Part shown: in pieces, positions 13,301-22,640 of the stretch | Position numbering within the stretch: the first letter of the stretch is position 1 | Layout: the number at the start of each line of letters is the position of its first letter | Assembly (NCBI GenBank): GCA_949130485.1 | Contig: OX422193.1 | Coordinates: 5,376,871 to 5,440,870 of the forward strand | Reading direction: 5' to 3' | Length of the DNA: 64,000 bases | DNA from: Agelas oroides | Taxonomy: Eukaryota; Porifera; Demospongiae; Agelasida; Agelasidae | Made by a program: the position numbers and the translations under genes | The notes under the pieces: model-generated | The model's database searches: none | What the model was told of the DNA's origin: nothing | Seen by the model: the letters and a program-made list of their open reading frames with translations, nothing else

Positions 13301-16300
13301 TATCAAGCTGTCATCCATCACAAGTTTATCTCACTGATCTTGTTTTTGTATGCTTTCCTAAACTATCAGTCACAGCTATATACTATATGTTAGCATAGGG
13401 TATGACTACCACTGGGTAACAAATTTATTCTCCTCAGCACTTCAAAGAAATAGCCATTCACTGCTGTAAAAAGACAATGAAAGTGGACTCTAGAATCATG
13501 AAAGAATCTGCCCTAATAGTTAGTGTGCAGCATGGCTTTGTTTAGTGTGTGGAAGTTCTGAAGCCACCAAAGTTTGTTACAGCAGCTTGCAAAAGCCTTG
13601 CAACAGCAAACTTGAACAGTGAAAACCACAATTAATTTACCACATATGAATCTGATTCTGACCTCAGCATGGGTTTCTACACAGTAGTGGTTTTCCATTG
13701 TCAGCTAGGCCTGGTGCAAGACTCATGCAAGACTCATGCAATCTGCAGTATCACAATGTTTAGTATTCATGTTGTGCAATGATTTGGAAAATATATAACT
13801 GCAAAATAGACACTGAAGACAGTATACTTACAGCAACCATGCCCTTCTTGTTGGGGTACAGCTGAGCTAAAAGTGTGAAAGTAGCGGTTCTATACATTGC
13901 AGTCCCAATGCCCTCCACCATCTCCAGTAGGAAGCTGAAGACTATCAGTGACACATAAGGCATCAAGAACACTAACCTGTAACAAATGTTAAGTGCCGAT
14001 TTTCAGGGAAAGATAACTCAACTTATGTCTATATATATGATCTAAGACAAAACCTCCTAACCCTAGAGTAAAAAGATAAATAGTTGGGGTTAGGAGGTTT
14101 TGAAACTGTTCCTAAATACTGTATAGCGGGAAATTTCGCGAGGGATAAATTTTCGCAATTTTCGCGATTGAACAGCACGTTGCAAAAATTTCTTCCCCCG
14201 AAAAGTTTTGGCTGACAAGTTGAGAAAGCGAAGAGCCTTGTATCCAGAGACAGAGAATTGACCCTACTTTGTCACAGAAGCACCGAGCAAACTGCGGAAA
14301 TTTTTGGGGGAAAGTGACCTACAATCAACTCACCTTCAATCACCGCAACTGCGAATGGATCTTTGGAGTTAGCTTGTTCCCTTTGGCTTTGCAGTTTATC
14401 GCCAAAAGGTACCCACACAGTTTGATAAGTAGCCTCTTGCAATCGCTTCAAAGTTGTAGTGCAAGCTTGATTTCCTACGCACGGTCGCCATTTCACGAGC
14501 GAAATAGTAGGGGGCATGGTCACAGATCATGACATAGTCGCAAATGTTTTTTTCTGGCATGTTTGTTGGTGATTTGCCAAAATTTATGCTCACGAAAAGT
14601 TCCCGCTATATGGTATAGCACTGTAGTATCTGTGTTTTTAGTTGACTGTATAGTATGGTATCTATGATGTAACTATGTAATTTGGATATCCGTAAAATCA
14701 GGATTTTAAGCACCGGTGCCTATTTTCAAATTAGCAGCCAGAATGGGTGCTTAATTTCGAGGGGTGCTTATTTTCATGGGGTGCTAATAAACGCATGCTT
14801 CCAATCTTCTGACAGCGTGCAGTTGTGTGGGAACGAATGAGGCGAATTAGCTGTAATATTCTCTGTCCAGTGTTTATAGCTGTTCTAGAATCAGAGATAC
14901 AGTCGGCAATTGATCGATCGATGCCAACCCCCCCGTCCACCAACGTAAAGCGCTTGGAACCAACCAATCCGTGAGAGGATTTTGCTAATTCATGGACATA
15001 TTTTATCAGGAGGCCTGAGGGTTGTCCGATGGTGCCGTAGACAATCCACTGTCATCCATGGATGACACAGTTACTTTGCTGTTACCCAGGACTTTACTGG
15101 GGACAAACAGTCCAAATGTCAGCAAATAGTAACTATGACCATCCACGGATAGTCCAGGGATGTCCACCCTCCCCCCCATGTCAGAGTATCCCTGTATGCC
15201 GGAGTAACTCTGACCATCCACGGATAGTCCAGGGATGTCCACCCTTCCCCCCCCCATGTCAGAGTATCCGCGGACGCCAGAGTAAGTATGACCATCCACG
15301 GATAGTCCAGGGATGTCCACCCTCCCCTCCATCCTCCCTTCTGTTGGACGATTGATTAGGCTGTAACTAGAGATCAGAACACAAACATAATTATACAGAA
15401 ATCAAACAGCACAGGTAGGTGTGGTAGGTGGTAATTGTATGTCTGTGTGCAAGAATGGTCACAAGTTTCGGTTGTGCTCATCACATAAGTAGAGCAAGTA
15501 AAAGAGAAAATGTTCTCGCTTCATGTGCTGGGTTATCCGGCTAACAGAGACATTGTCAGCTATTGTGAGTCAGTGTGCCTGGCTTTACGGTTCCACATAC
15601 ATAAATTTCACATACAAGACCTAACAATTCCATTTCTTTATTCAAAGGGGTACAGATATAAATACCTAATTGGGTCGTAACATCTGAATTCTCCTGAAGG
15701 AAGGTATGTATATGTTCTGCGCAATCTGAGAATTTGCGCAATCTTGAGATTGCGTTGCGCATTCTCAGAATCCCGAGATAGCGTAACACTTGTGCGCAAT
15801 CTCGAGATTGCGTTGCACATTCTCAGAATCCCGAGATTGCGCAGGCAATCTCGAGATTGCGTAACACTTGTGCGCAATCTGGAGATTGCGTAGCGCGTGT
15901 GCGCAATCTGGAGATTGCATAAAACACGTGTGCGCAATCTCAAGATCGCATGTGCCTGTACGCCCGACAGCGAGTGATCTACTGTGTAGCTTGCAGGATG
16001 GAAGACATCCTTGATAAGCGGTGTCTGCCTCCATAGGACAGGAGGCATATTGCGATCTGGAAGAGTGAGTAATGCTGTGTATTGATGAGCAACGGAAGAG
16101 GAGTAGGTCGCGTTCGAAGTTTACCTATCGATCATAGTTGGCCACAGTCAGCTACGTCCTGAGTAAGGCAGGTTGTTTTCAACCAAACTATCATTGCCTG
16201 AACTCTGCCATTTTACAAGATATACACAAAGTCGCCATTTTTTAGTAACTTCTCTCGATCTCATAACCACGAGAGGGTTTCTGCACATGCACGTTGGGGT

Positions 16301-19300
16301 AAAAGATTGCGTGCTATAGTTGCGCAATCTCGAGATCGCGCAAGTGTATTGCGCAATCTCGAGATCGCGCAACTGTAGTGCGCAATCTTGAGATCGTGCA
16401 ACTGTAGTGCGCAATCTCGGGATTCTGAGAATGCGCAACGCAATCTCGGGATTCTGAGAATGCGCAACGCAATCTCGAGATTGTGCAAATTCTCAGATTG
16501 CGCGGAACATATATTCCCGTACACTTGCGCCTTGGATTCTGCACCAAACAGTTCGCCAACCATCACCACCGTTCCACAAGGCCATGTACCCACAACAATT
16601 CCTAAGTTATATGAGTGTGCATGACAGTGAGAGTTAATACACATATACTAGACAGATGCTGGCAGAATTGTGGGGTGAGCCTTCACGAGAGCAAGAGGTA
16701 CAGTATAAGATTTCAAGCAATTTTAGATTAGAGCTATGAAAAGAACTCTGGGATGGCTCAACAAGAGAACATGTAGCTATTTTGGTTTATGTATTGGCTA
16801 CAGCAGTATACCAACCTGCAGTGTGATGCCTCACAGATGCCTTGTCTTTCTCTGTGTTGCACTTTGGGGGAGTGGAGTCTTGGACTTGTGCTGCAAAAAC
16901 ACTATGGAAGGTGGAAGTGGCCAAATATTAACTGTGCCATGCACAAAGATTTATTTAGGTCACTCACCCACTACTAGAGGAGTCAATGGTAGGTCCTATG
17001 CAAGGTCGCTTTCCTGATGATGGTACCAATTCATTGACGATCCTGCTTGTTGAAATTGTGTGGATGGTTTGCCCTCCAGAAGTGAATGACTGCTGGACTG
17101 AAAAGTTATACATGATCGCAGTCTCTAACCAGGTGGAAAGCTCTTGCCAGTGCAGTGGGGAGTAAGTGTGGACATCCCTGGACTATCCATGGATGGTCAC
17201 AGTTACTCCGGAACACGGGGGTACACACGGGGATACTTTGAAATGGTGGGGGGGGGGGGGAGTAAGTGTGGACATCCCTGGACTATCCATGTCAGGTCAC
17301 AGTTACTCTGGCATACATGGAGGGCGGGGGGGATAGTGGGTATATCCCTGGACTATCCATGGATGGTCACAGTCACTCTGGCATCCGCAGATACTCTGAC
17401 ATGGGGGGGGGGGGGGGGGGGGGGGAAGGGCGGACATCCCTGGACTATCCGTGGATGGTCAGAGTTACTCTGGCATACAGGGATACTCTGACGTGGTGGG
17501 GAGGGTGGACATCCCTGGACTATCCGTGGATGGTCGCAGTTACTCTGGCATCCGCGGATGGTCACGGTTACTTTGGCATCCACGGATACTCTGACATGGG
17601 GGGGGAAGGGTGGACATCCCTGGACTATCCGTGGATGGTCAGAGTTACTCCGGCATAAAGGGATACTCTGACGAGGGGGGAAGGGTGGACATCCTTGGAC
17701 TATCCAGGGATGGTCAAGGTTACTCCGGGATACAGGGATAAGGGTGGACATTCGTGGACTATCCAGGGATGGCTCCGGCATCCGGGGATACTCTGACATG
17801 GAGTGGAAAGGGGAAGGGTGGACGTCCCTGGACTATCCATGGATGGTCACAGTTACTCCGGCATACGGGGATACTCTGACATGGAGCGGGAGGGGGGGGG
17901 GGGGGAAGGGTGGACGTCCCTGGAGTATCCATGGAGGGTCACAGTTACTCTCAGCTAAGTACAAAGCAACTGTTCATCCATGGATGGCAGTGGATTGTCT
18001 ACGCCACCATTGGACATATCTGGAGAGGAGGCCTTGCCTAGATTTTGGTTTGTATCCCGTGTCGATAGCTTGCTTACAATCGCAGATAGATAGTGGTGAA
18101 CATCAGCCGCTACAGTCGAAAAAGCCAAATCAGCAAATTCACTTCCGTTTGCACGGAACGGGTGCCTTTTCATGTGGGGTGCCTATTTTTGTATGGGTGC
18201 TTATAAACACGATGTAGTTGCTGAAATTAAAGTGGGTGCCTATATTCATGGGGTGCTTATTATCCCAATTTCACGGTAGTCTTGTGATATTTTAGGACAC
18301 AATGTACTATTATCAGCTACCTGTATTTTAAGCATAAGTTCTGTGGTGTTGTACTGTGGAGAGTTGCCTGTCTTGTATGCTCTGTCTTTCACTCCTATCA
18401 AAGTTGGAAGTAACAACTGTACTAGTCTACCTAGCTGATGATCCCCACCGCAGTAGTCAGCCCAGACTAGGTTATTACAAGTACATACCCAAAAAGAACA
18501 AGAGATCCTCCAGATAAGAACAGTCCTGAAAGCAGTGTGAACTTAAATCCCAGATGAGGAAGCTACATATAAAGTGGAATGTTATGGGATGAGTTTGTGA
18601 TGAATATTAGAAAAAGAGAAATTTTACTGGCAACTTACAAAGTATCCAATAAGAGGAGATGTCACTGCCATACATAATGGCGAAATGGCACGAACTAGTC
18701 CAACAAGGTAAGTCGGAACATTGTGCTTCTCTGCCTAAGATAATTACAGTAGCATTGTAGGATTGTCAATATGTTTTTCAAGTGATATTTATGCCCCTAT
18801 AACTAAGTCATTACATAGCTATAATATGAACTGCTCCAAATCAACTTACCATGACTGGGTAGAACGGTGAAATCAATGAGATTGTACAAAATAGCGATGT
18901 GTAACCGCTCAAGGTTACCACAGTTATGACGACATTCTTGCATTGCCTCTTCCAATCTTTTCTCACTTCACTCTCAGCCCCATCTTTAGAGCCTGCAGTC
19001 CAACATACAGTAATACAAAAAGGGTTAGGCTAGAGGGTCTGACAAGAAAGAGTTATAGCAAGGAAGTCAAGAATACAGATACTGTATGGGCTGTGTGGAA
19101 CATAATTGGGAATGGGTAAAAAGTAAAGATCAGTCAGTGCCAGCTAAAATTAGTGTGCTACCAGTGAATGACCCTCTGGCTTTCATTACTTGATTGAAAC
19201 GTACAAGTTTAAACCCTACCAAATTAGCCTACTTTTAGTGTAAGAAAAGTATGTTGCGTTTGCTTGAACTGGAACTTGTCTGTGAGCATTAACCATCAAA

Positions 19301-21762
19301 AGTTTGATGCTATGGTGTCATACCTACTAATTTCACCACGGTGCTCGATTAGGCTGAAAACACTCTGGAGTAAAACAAAACTGTACCTGTAATTCTTGGC
19401 AATAAGGATGTTGGTAGTTGCTGCACGTCCACACTGCGAGGTAGCGGATCACAGATGGCGTGTGTGTAACGTAACGTTTAGCGTGTCTGCGGGCTAGCCT
19501 CTTTCCCAGGCTCTCCCCTTTGCCGACGATAAAGGTCACCAATTACGCACGCACAAATCAGCACATGCGGCTTCTCTCACGCATGAGCTGCATGCATTGT
19601 GAATGTTTGTGGTTCCTTGCTTGTACTTTTGCATTCCTGTTTGTGGTTTCCTGGGGATTTCCCCACTGAATTAATTTTTTTAAAAAAGAACCACCCGCTG
19701 GCCTCTAAAGTTTGCCTGAGAAACAATGAATTTACTTACCATGGCCTAAGGGGGGGTATAATCGAAGGGGGCGTAATTTTGAGTGAATTTCACCACGGTG
19801 CTCAATTAGGCTGAAAACACTCTGGAGAGAGCTAGTGAGTTAGTAGCAACGATGCCTGCACTCTCTTGTTCACAAGGTTAACTCTTTAACAACCATAGGC
19901 TATTTACTGGAAGTGTTTATTAGGCTATGGATACCTTCCATGGTCCGTATTTTCACTTCCGCTTGGAGCTAGCACTGGAAACTTGACTCAAAACTACATT
20001 GACACATTCTCTGTAGGTTCATGACCTTGGACACACCCACTCATTAGCGAGCGTTCAATAGTCAGGGCCCTCCAACCAGAGAACGCTCTTCCGGACTAAA
20101 AGCTGCCTAAAATGCCAGAGATGGAGTCCCTTCAAGGTGAAAGGAGCGTTTTCTACGCCCGTTTGTGCAAGAAAGCAGACAAATGGCCCACCCGGCATTG
20201 ACCAAGGCTTTTCTACAGGCAGCTGCAACCGCCGCCATGCACTGTCAGCCAGAGCGGTGCACCCACCCACCTCCCCCTGTCCCACCCTTTCTGCTAGCGC
20301 AGAGCCTATCTTCAAAACGGATTGCGCCAACTGATAACATGCGGCCAAAATCTGACGACGCCATATGGCGTCATCGGTTGGTAAAGGGTTAATCAGAGAA
20401 CAAAACCGTCCATAAAGCAGTCATTTAATGATATTCATGAGAACTGTGGGGACAGGTAAGGTCAGGCTGTGTCAAGTAAGGACCTACTGCACAGATTGGC
20501 TGTCACCAGTCTTTGCATGGCAGTTAATGGCATTCATGACCCACAAATATGCCCAAACATAAAGCTAAAGGACTTTTAATGAGATTCATAGCTTTATGAT
20601 GACATCCATGACACACATGACACGGGTTACAGTCAGTGAAGGGTTAGACAGAGGCCTAAGGCTAAATTCAAGTTTAGCCTGCCAGCTACTTCAAAACTCC
20701 TGACTCCAAATTTCGGCTCACTTAACTCTTTAACAACCGTAGGCTATTTACTGGAAGTGTTTATTAGGCTATGGATACCTTCCATGGTCCATATTTTCAC
20801 TTCCACTTGGAGCTAGCACTGGAAACTTGACTCAAAACTTCATTGACACATTCTCTGTAGGTTCATGACCTTGGACACACCCACTCATTAGCGAGCGTTC
20901 AATAGTCAGGGCCCTCCAACCAGAGAACGCTCCTCCGGACTAAAAGCTGCCTAAAATGCCAGAGATGGAGTCCCTACAAGGTGAAAGGAGCGTTTTCTAC
21001 GCCCGTTTGTGCAAGAAAGCAGACAAATGGCCCACCCGGCATTGACCAAGGCTTTTCTACAGGCAGCTGCAACCACCGCCATGCACTGTCAGCCAGAGCG
21101 GTGCACCCACCCACCTCCCCCTGTCCCACCCTTTCTGCTAGCGCAGAGCCTATCTTCAAAACGGATTGCGCCAACTGATATGCGGCCAAAATCTGACGAC
21201 GCCATATGGCGTCATCGGTTCGTAAAGGGTTAAAAGAGAAAATGTGGTTTAACTCAGTGTGGTAGTTTTGCAGCTAAAATTACGTGGGACAGGATAGTGA
21301 CCAAAGATCAGTAACCTATTGCCTCTTGTACGGCAGCTGAAAGAATAAAAGAAATCCAACAAGCAAAGCAGACGTTGTATTTCTCCATCACTTGCAGATA
21401 CACAACTACCCTATCAGCTGTAAACTCTCTAGCAGTAAAGAGAAAACCCAGGGAAAGATTACGAAGGAGCAGATAGGGAAGTACATACAAGTAGCTGCAC
21501 ATGGTACTAATTTCGCTCATCTACAGACATAATGTCAATGACTCTATCGTCTAGGTAATTGACACCGGCACAGTGCAGTGTTCAAAGCACAATTGAATAG
21601 TGGGAGATGACCACTGACTAGCCTCGTTCCCAGGCCTTCCTAACGTCCAGTTCAACAGTGGGAAGCCCTGGGAACCCGACGATAACCTCTGACTCCTTGG
21701 TCAGTCAACGCACAGTTCTGCTCACGGTCAGGCAGCGATGGCAGTTCCACTTTCTCATCCAT
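4366..21762 (-). CDS. SLC18B1: SLC18B1-like major facilitator transporter, 15 exons, complete
   Basis: Predicted 12-TM major facilitator; the human homologue SLC18B1 is a vesicular polyamine transporter, so vesicle-membrane export of polyamines or similar cations is the likely role (family knowledge). Exons, 5' to 3' on the minus strand: 21762-21726, 18992-18850, 18734-18639, 18562-18489, 13976-13832, 12354-12286, 9479-9392, 8540-8467, 7916-7818, 7696-7608, 6699-6604, 5614-5543, 5417-5351, 5250-5224, 4425-4366. All junctions are GT-AG and all phases join, giving 411 codons (human protein about 456). Diagnostic pieces are VGPSVGGWLQE after TM4/5, KLPFIVFGG, and the central FHLSLGYIGLLYLVGALCY...GILADKL. 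The C-terminus is a basic tail ending KSRRK. Start MDEKVELPSLPD is acidic and cytosolic. Joins 5/6 and 8/9 look a few to about ten residues short of human (no DPTL motif), so micro-exons may be missed. Introns 1, 4, 6, 11 and 14 carry transposons. Confidence 0.85.
4583..5052. mobile_element. pogo/Tigger-like MITE, TA duplication
   Basis: Ends CAGTGGAACCCC and GGGGTTCCACTG form a perfect 12-bp inverted repeat, and TA flanks both (4581-4582, 5053-5054). Inside are degenerate repeats of AACGGACA-type motifs. CAGTGGAACC ends and TA duplication are characteristic of pogo/Tigger elements. 470 bp, no transposase. Lies in intron 14 of the transporter gene. Confidence 0.8.
5775..5907. repeat. Perfect palindrome, 49-bp arms, 35-bp loop
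   Basis: ATAGCATGGTTTGCTGTGG through TAATGCAG (5775-5823) is exactly complementary to 5859-5907. Lies in intron 11 of the transporter. Further hairpins follow at 6036-6100 (CACAGCGTTTGCCG / CGGCAAACGCTGTG) and 6444-6486 (ATTACACTTTTTT / AAAAAAGTGTAAT), so 5775-6560 may be one decayed foldback element. Confidence 0.75.
9780..10130 (-). mobile_element. tRNA-derived SINE with two tRNA-like modules
   Basis: On the minus strand two tRNA-like blocks follow each other. The first, at about 10115-10066, has a B box GGTTTGATTCC. The second, at about 10022-9955, has an A-box-like TACTGGTTAAAGCAC and a B box GGTTCCAGTCC. B boxes fit the RNA polymerase III consensus GGTTCRANTCC. A unique tail (GCAGCAGAGATTTATTTCTC and on) follows. 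Tandem or dimeric tRNA heads are known in SINEs. Borders are approximate. Intron 6 of the transporter gene, same strand as the gene. Confidence 0.6.
10407..10992. mobile_element. MITE with GCCTCGTTCCCAGGCGCGG ends, TA duplication
   Basis: 586 bp. Inverted arms of about 75 bp run from GCCTCGTTCCCAGGC through GGCGCTCTCTCCTCC-type sequence to TTTGCGCATGCG, almost perfectly paired. TA flanks both ends (10405-10406, 10993-10994). The interior is CpG-rich. Intron 6 of the transporter gene. Confidence 0.85.
11160..11580. mobile_element. piggyBac-like MITE (TTAA ends), diverged copy
   Basis: TTAACCCTTTAAAGCC begins the element and a terminal ...TTTAAAGTGTTAA ends it; both sides carry TTAA (11160-11163, 11577-11580). 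The interior CCCACTTCCCCCGTCCCACC matches the two copies at 19.9 and 20.7 kb, so all three are one family. Intron 6 of the transporter gene. Confidence 0.75.
14124..14608. mobile_element. MITE with TAGCGGGAA ends, TA duplication
   Basis: TAGCGGGAA at the left end and TTCCCGCTA at the right end, each flanked by TA, 485 bp. Subterminal CG-rich TTTCGCGA motifs on the left pair with CTCACGAAAAG on the right. Lies in intron 4 of the transporter gene, next to the concentric element. A similar end (GATCGGGAAATTTTCAC) is at 41265. Confidence 0.65.
15110..15345. repeat. Left minisatellite arm (~75-bp unit, ~3 copies)
   Basis: Successive units read GACCATCCACGGATAGTCC then AGGGATGTCCACCCT, a C-run, and ATGTCAGAGTATCC. 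It is the reverse complement of the array at 17150-17955. Confidence 0.85.
15719..15945. repeat. Inner palindromic repeat array, left (GCGCAATCTCGAGATTGCG)
   Basis: Short units alternate GCGCAATCTCGAGATTGCG with TGCGCATTCTCAGAATCCCG. Each unit is itself nearly palindromic around CTCGAG. The array is mirrored at 16317-16506. Confidence 0.8.
16317..16506. repeat. Inner palindromic repeat array, right
   Basis: Same units as 15719-15945 in the opposite orientation: GCGCAATCTCGAGATCGCGC, then GGGATTCTGAGAATGCGCAA, ending with CTCAGATTGCGCGGAAC opposite the left array's start. Confidence 0.8.
17150..17955. repeat. Right minisatellite arm (~70-bp unit, ~11 copies) with poly-G runs
   Basis: Units contain GGACATCCCTGGACTATCC, ATGGATGGTCACAGTTACTC, GGCATACGGGGATACTCTGAC and a G-run of variable length (up to ~25 G at 17403-17425). 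Several units are partial. Opposite orientation to the left arm. Confidence 0.88.
19327..19828. repeat. ~45-bp direct repeat flanking 412 bp
   Basis: AATTTCACCACGGTGCTC[GA] then ATTAGGCTGAAAACACTC and TGGAG occurs at about 19329-19371 and 19785-19827. The segment between contains a GCCTCTTTCCCAGGCTC MITE-type end at 19497. Lies in intron 1 of the transporter. Confidence 0.7.
19878..20392. mobile_element. piggyBac-like MITE, copy 1
   Basis: 515 bp bounded by TTAA. The left end TTAACTCTTTAACAACC is an inverted match to the right end ...GGTTGGTAAAGGGTTAA. TTAA duplication with C/T-rich ends is typical of piggyBac derivatives. Nearly identical to the copy at 20722. Confidence 0.85.
20722..21233. 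mobile_element. piggyBac-like MITE, copy 2
   Basis: 512 bp, same orientation as the copy 844 bp upstream. By eye they differ at only about a dozen positions, including a 2-3-base difference near 21180. Bounded by TTAA. Both copies lie in intron 1 of the transporter gene, separated by ~330 bp of unrelated sequence. Confidence 0.85.
21621..21680. mobile_element. Degenerate GCCTCGTTCCCAGG relic
   Basis: TA-GCCTCGTTCCCAGGCCTTCC on the left, GGAAGCCCTGGGAACC on the right, with the outer right end lost. Lies in intron 1, just after the first coding exon of the transporter. Confidence 0.45.
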
Positions 21763-21898
21763 GGCTGTTCTAGTCTTGGGTGGCCGCACTAGTCTTACGA
21801 AGGTGCACTAGTAGGTAGAGACAGGAATAAAACGATTAGTAAACTTTGACCTTTTACGCCGCGGTTCCATGCATGCAGCCGCTTTTGTACCTGCATTA

Positions 21899-22040
21899 GT
21901 CTCGTGCCCAGACCCCACCCTCTCACGAGGAAAAGGGTCTAGTGACCATTGAGCGATTTCTTGGTGTAAAACCTCGACTCTGGACTCTGGACTGGACTAT
22001 GGACTGGTTTTGGACTGAGTTTTGGACTGGACTTAATGTT
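21899..22040. mobile_element. MITE end plus TGGACT-rich repeat
   Basis: GTCTCGTGCCCAGACC after TA at 21897, followed at 21970-22035 by a run of TGGACTGGAC / GGACTGGTTTTGGACTG units. The reverse complement of that run recurs at 49060-49110. Sits between the MULE pseudogene end and the transporter start codon. Confidence 0.45.
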
Positions 22041-22372
22041 CTATCATCCTCGAGGAGCCTCGTTCTGGCTACTATGACTGACTGGACTACAAACTGGGGC
22101 CAGTTTGTTGTAGCAAAATATGACACAAACAGTAATAACATATCAAGTGAAGAGTCCAAAAACAAGACGCAAGAATTCTTTGTGAACTTGGCCCAGCGAT
22201 GGTAACACATCAGGTGGAACAACAATGCTGGAGGGAACAAACTGAAGTCAGTAGCCACAGCTCCGATACTTGAAATGTTGAGATGATAGTGGGCAGGTTG
22301 CTCCTTCTGTGGTGTTCTAAGAATCCCAGTGGCATCCCGAAACGAGCGGCGTTCTGCACGCGCAACACACAA

Positions 22373-22640
22373 ATTTTTTTAATTTTTTTATTTCTTTATT
22401 TATAAGGTGGGGTCAGGCAATAGCAACTAAATGCTAATATGAAGCCTGCCCGAAAAACAAAAATAGGAAGAGATAAATTAAGAGCAAAGAACGAATGATG
22501 GGCTACGAGACAAAAATTGAGAGAGACTTAAGTCTATTCTTAAACGAAAAAAAAACAGATGGAGCACAAATGACATGTTCAGGTAAATTATTCCAAATAA
22601 GAGTACTGCTGATAAAAAAGGATGACTGATGAGCTAAAGT
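22373..22640. mobile_element. Insertion in the MULE pseudogene C-terminus (unclassified)
   Basis: The MULE frame reads GNIRICQGCRSILRC...APPFD down to about 22640 and resumes at about 22372 with ARAERRSFRDATG. The roughly 270 bp between them are A/T-rich with oligo-A/T runs at 22374-22405 and 22541-22557 and no matching codons. It looks like a 3' end of a retroelement or a small transposon that entered after the gene was already present. Exact borders not resolved. Confidence 0.45.

Larger units (their letters stand above)
14690..18276. mobile_element. ~3.6-kb concentric inverted-repeat element in transporter intron 4
   Basis: Outer ends are imperfect inverted repeats (CCGTAAAAT...TTAAGCACC at 14690; GGTGCTTAT...TTTCACGG ending 18276). 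Inside are GGGTGCTTATTTTC-type copies (14720-14785, 18158-18258). Next layer: a 70-75-bp minisatellite containing GGACATCCCTGGACTATCC at 17150-17955, with its reverse complement at 15110-15345. Mirrored single-copy pieces flank it (15040-15060 versus 17970-18000). Next layer: GCGCAATCTCGAGATT repeats at 15719-15945 and, inverted, 16317-16506. A unique core remains at 15950-16310, and 16510-17140 is unmatched. No transposase frame was seen. Probably a non-autonomous DNA transposon whose arms expanded as tandem repeats. Borders are approximate and no convincing target duplication was found. Confidence 0.65.

Noticed and set aside
15556..16644. Overlapping ~130-codon frames rich in SRDCALQ-like repeats
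   Set aside because: They arise from the self-palindromic GCGCAATCTCGAGATT arrays, open on both strands.
17144..18217. Repeat proteins of 115-157 codons in several frames
   Set aside because: They are shadows of the stop-poor minisatellite arm; frames change between units and G-runs vary.
20055..20348. 97-codon frame repeated at 20974-21189
   Set aside because: Lies inside the piggyBac-like MITE copies and reflects their duplication, not a protein gene.
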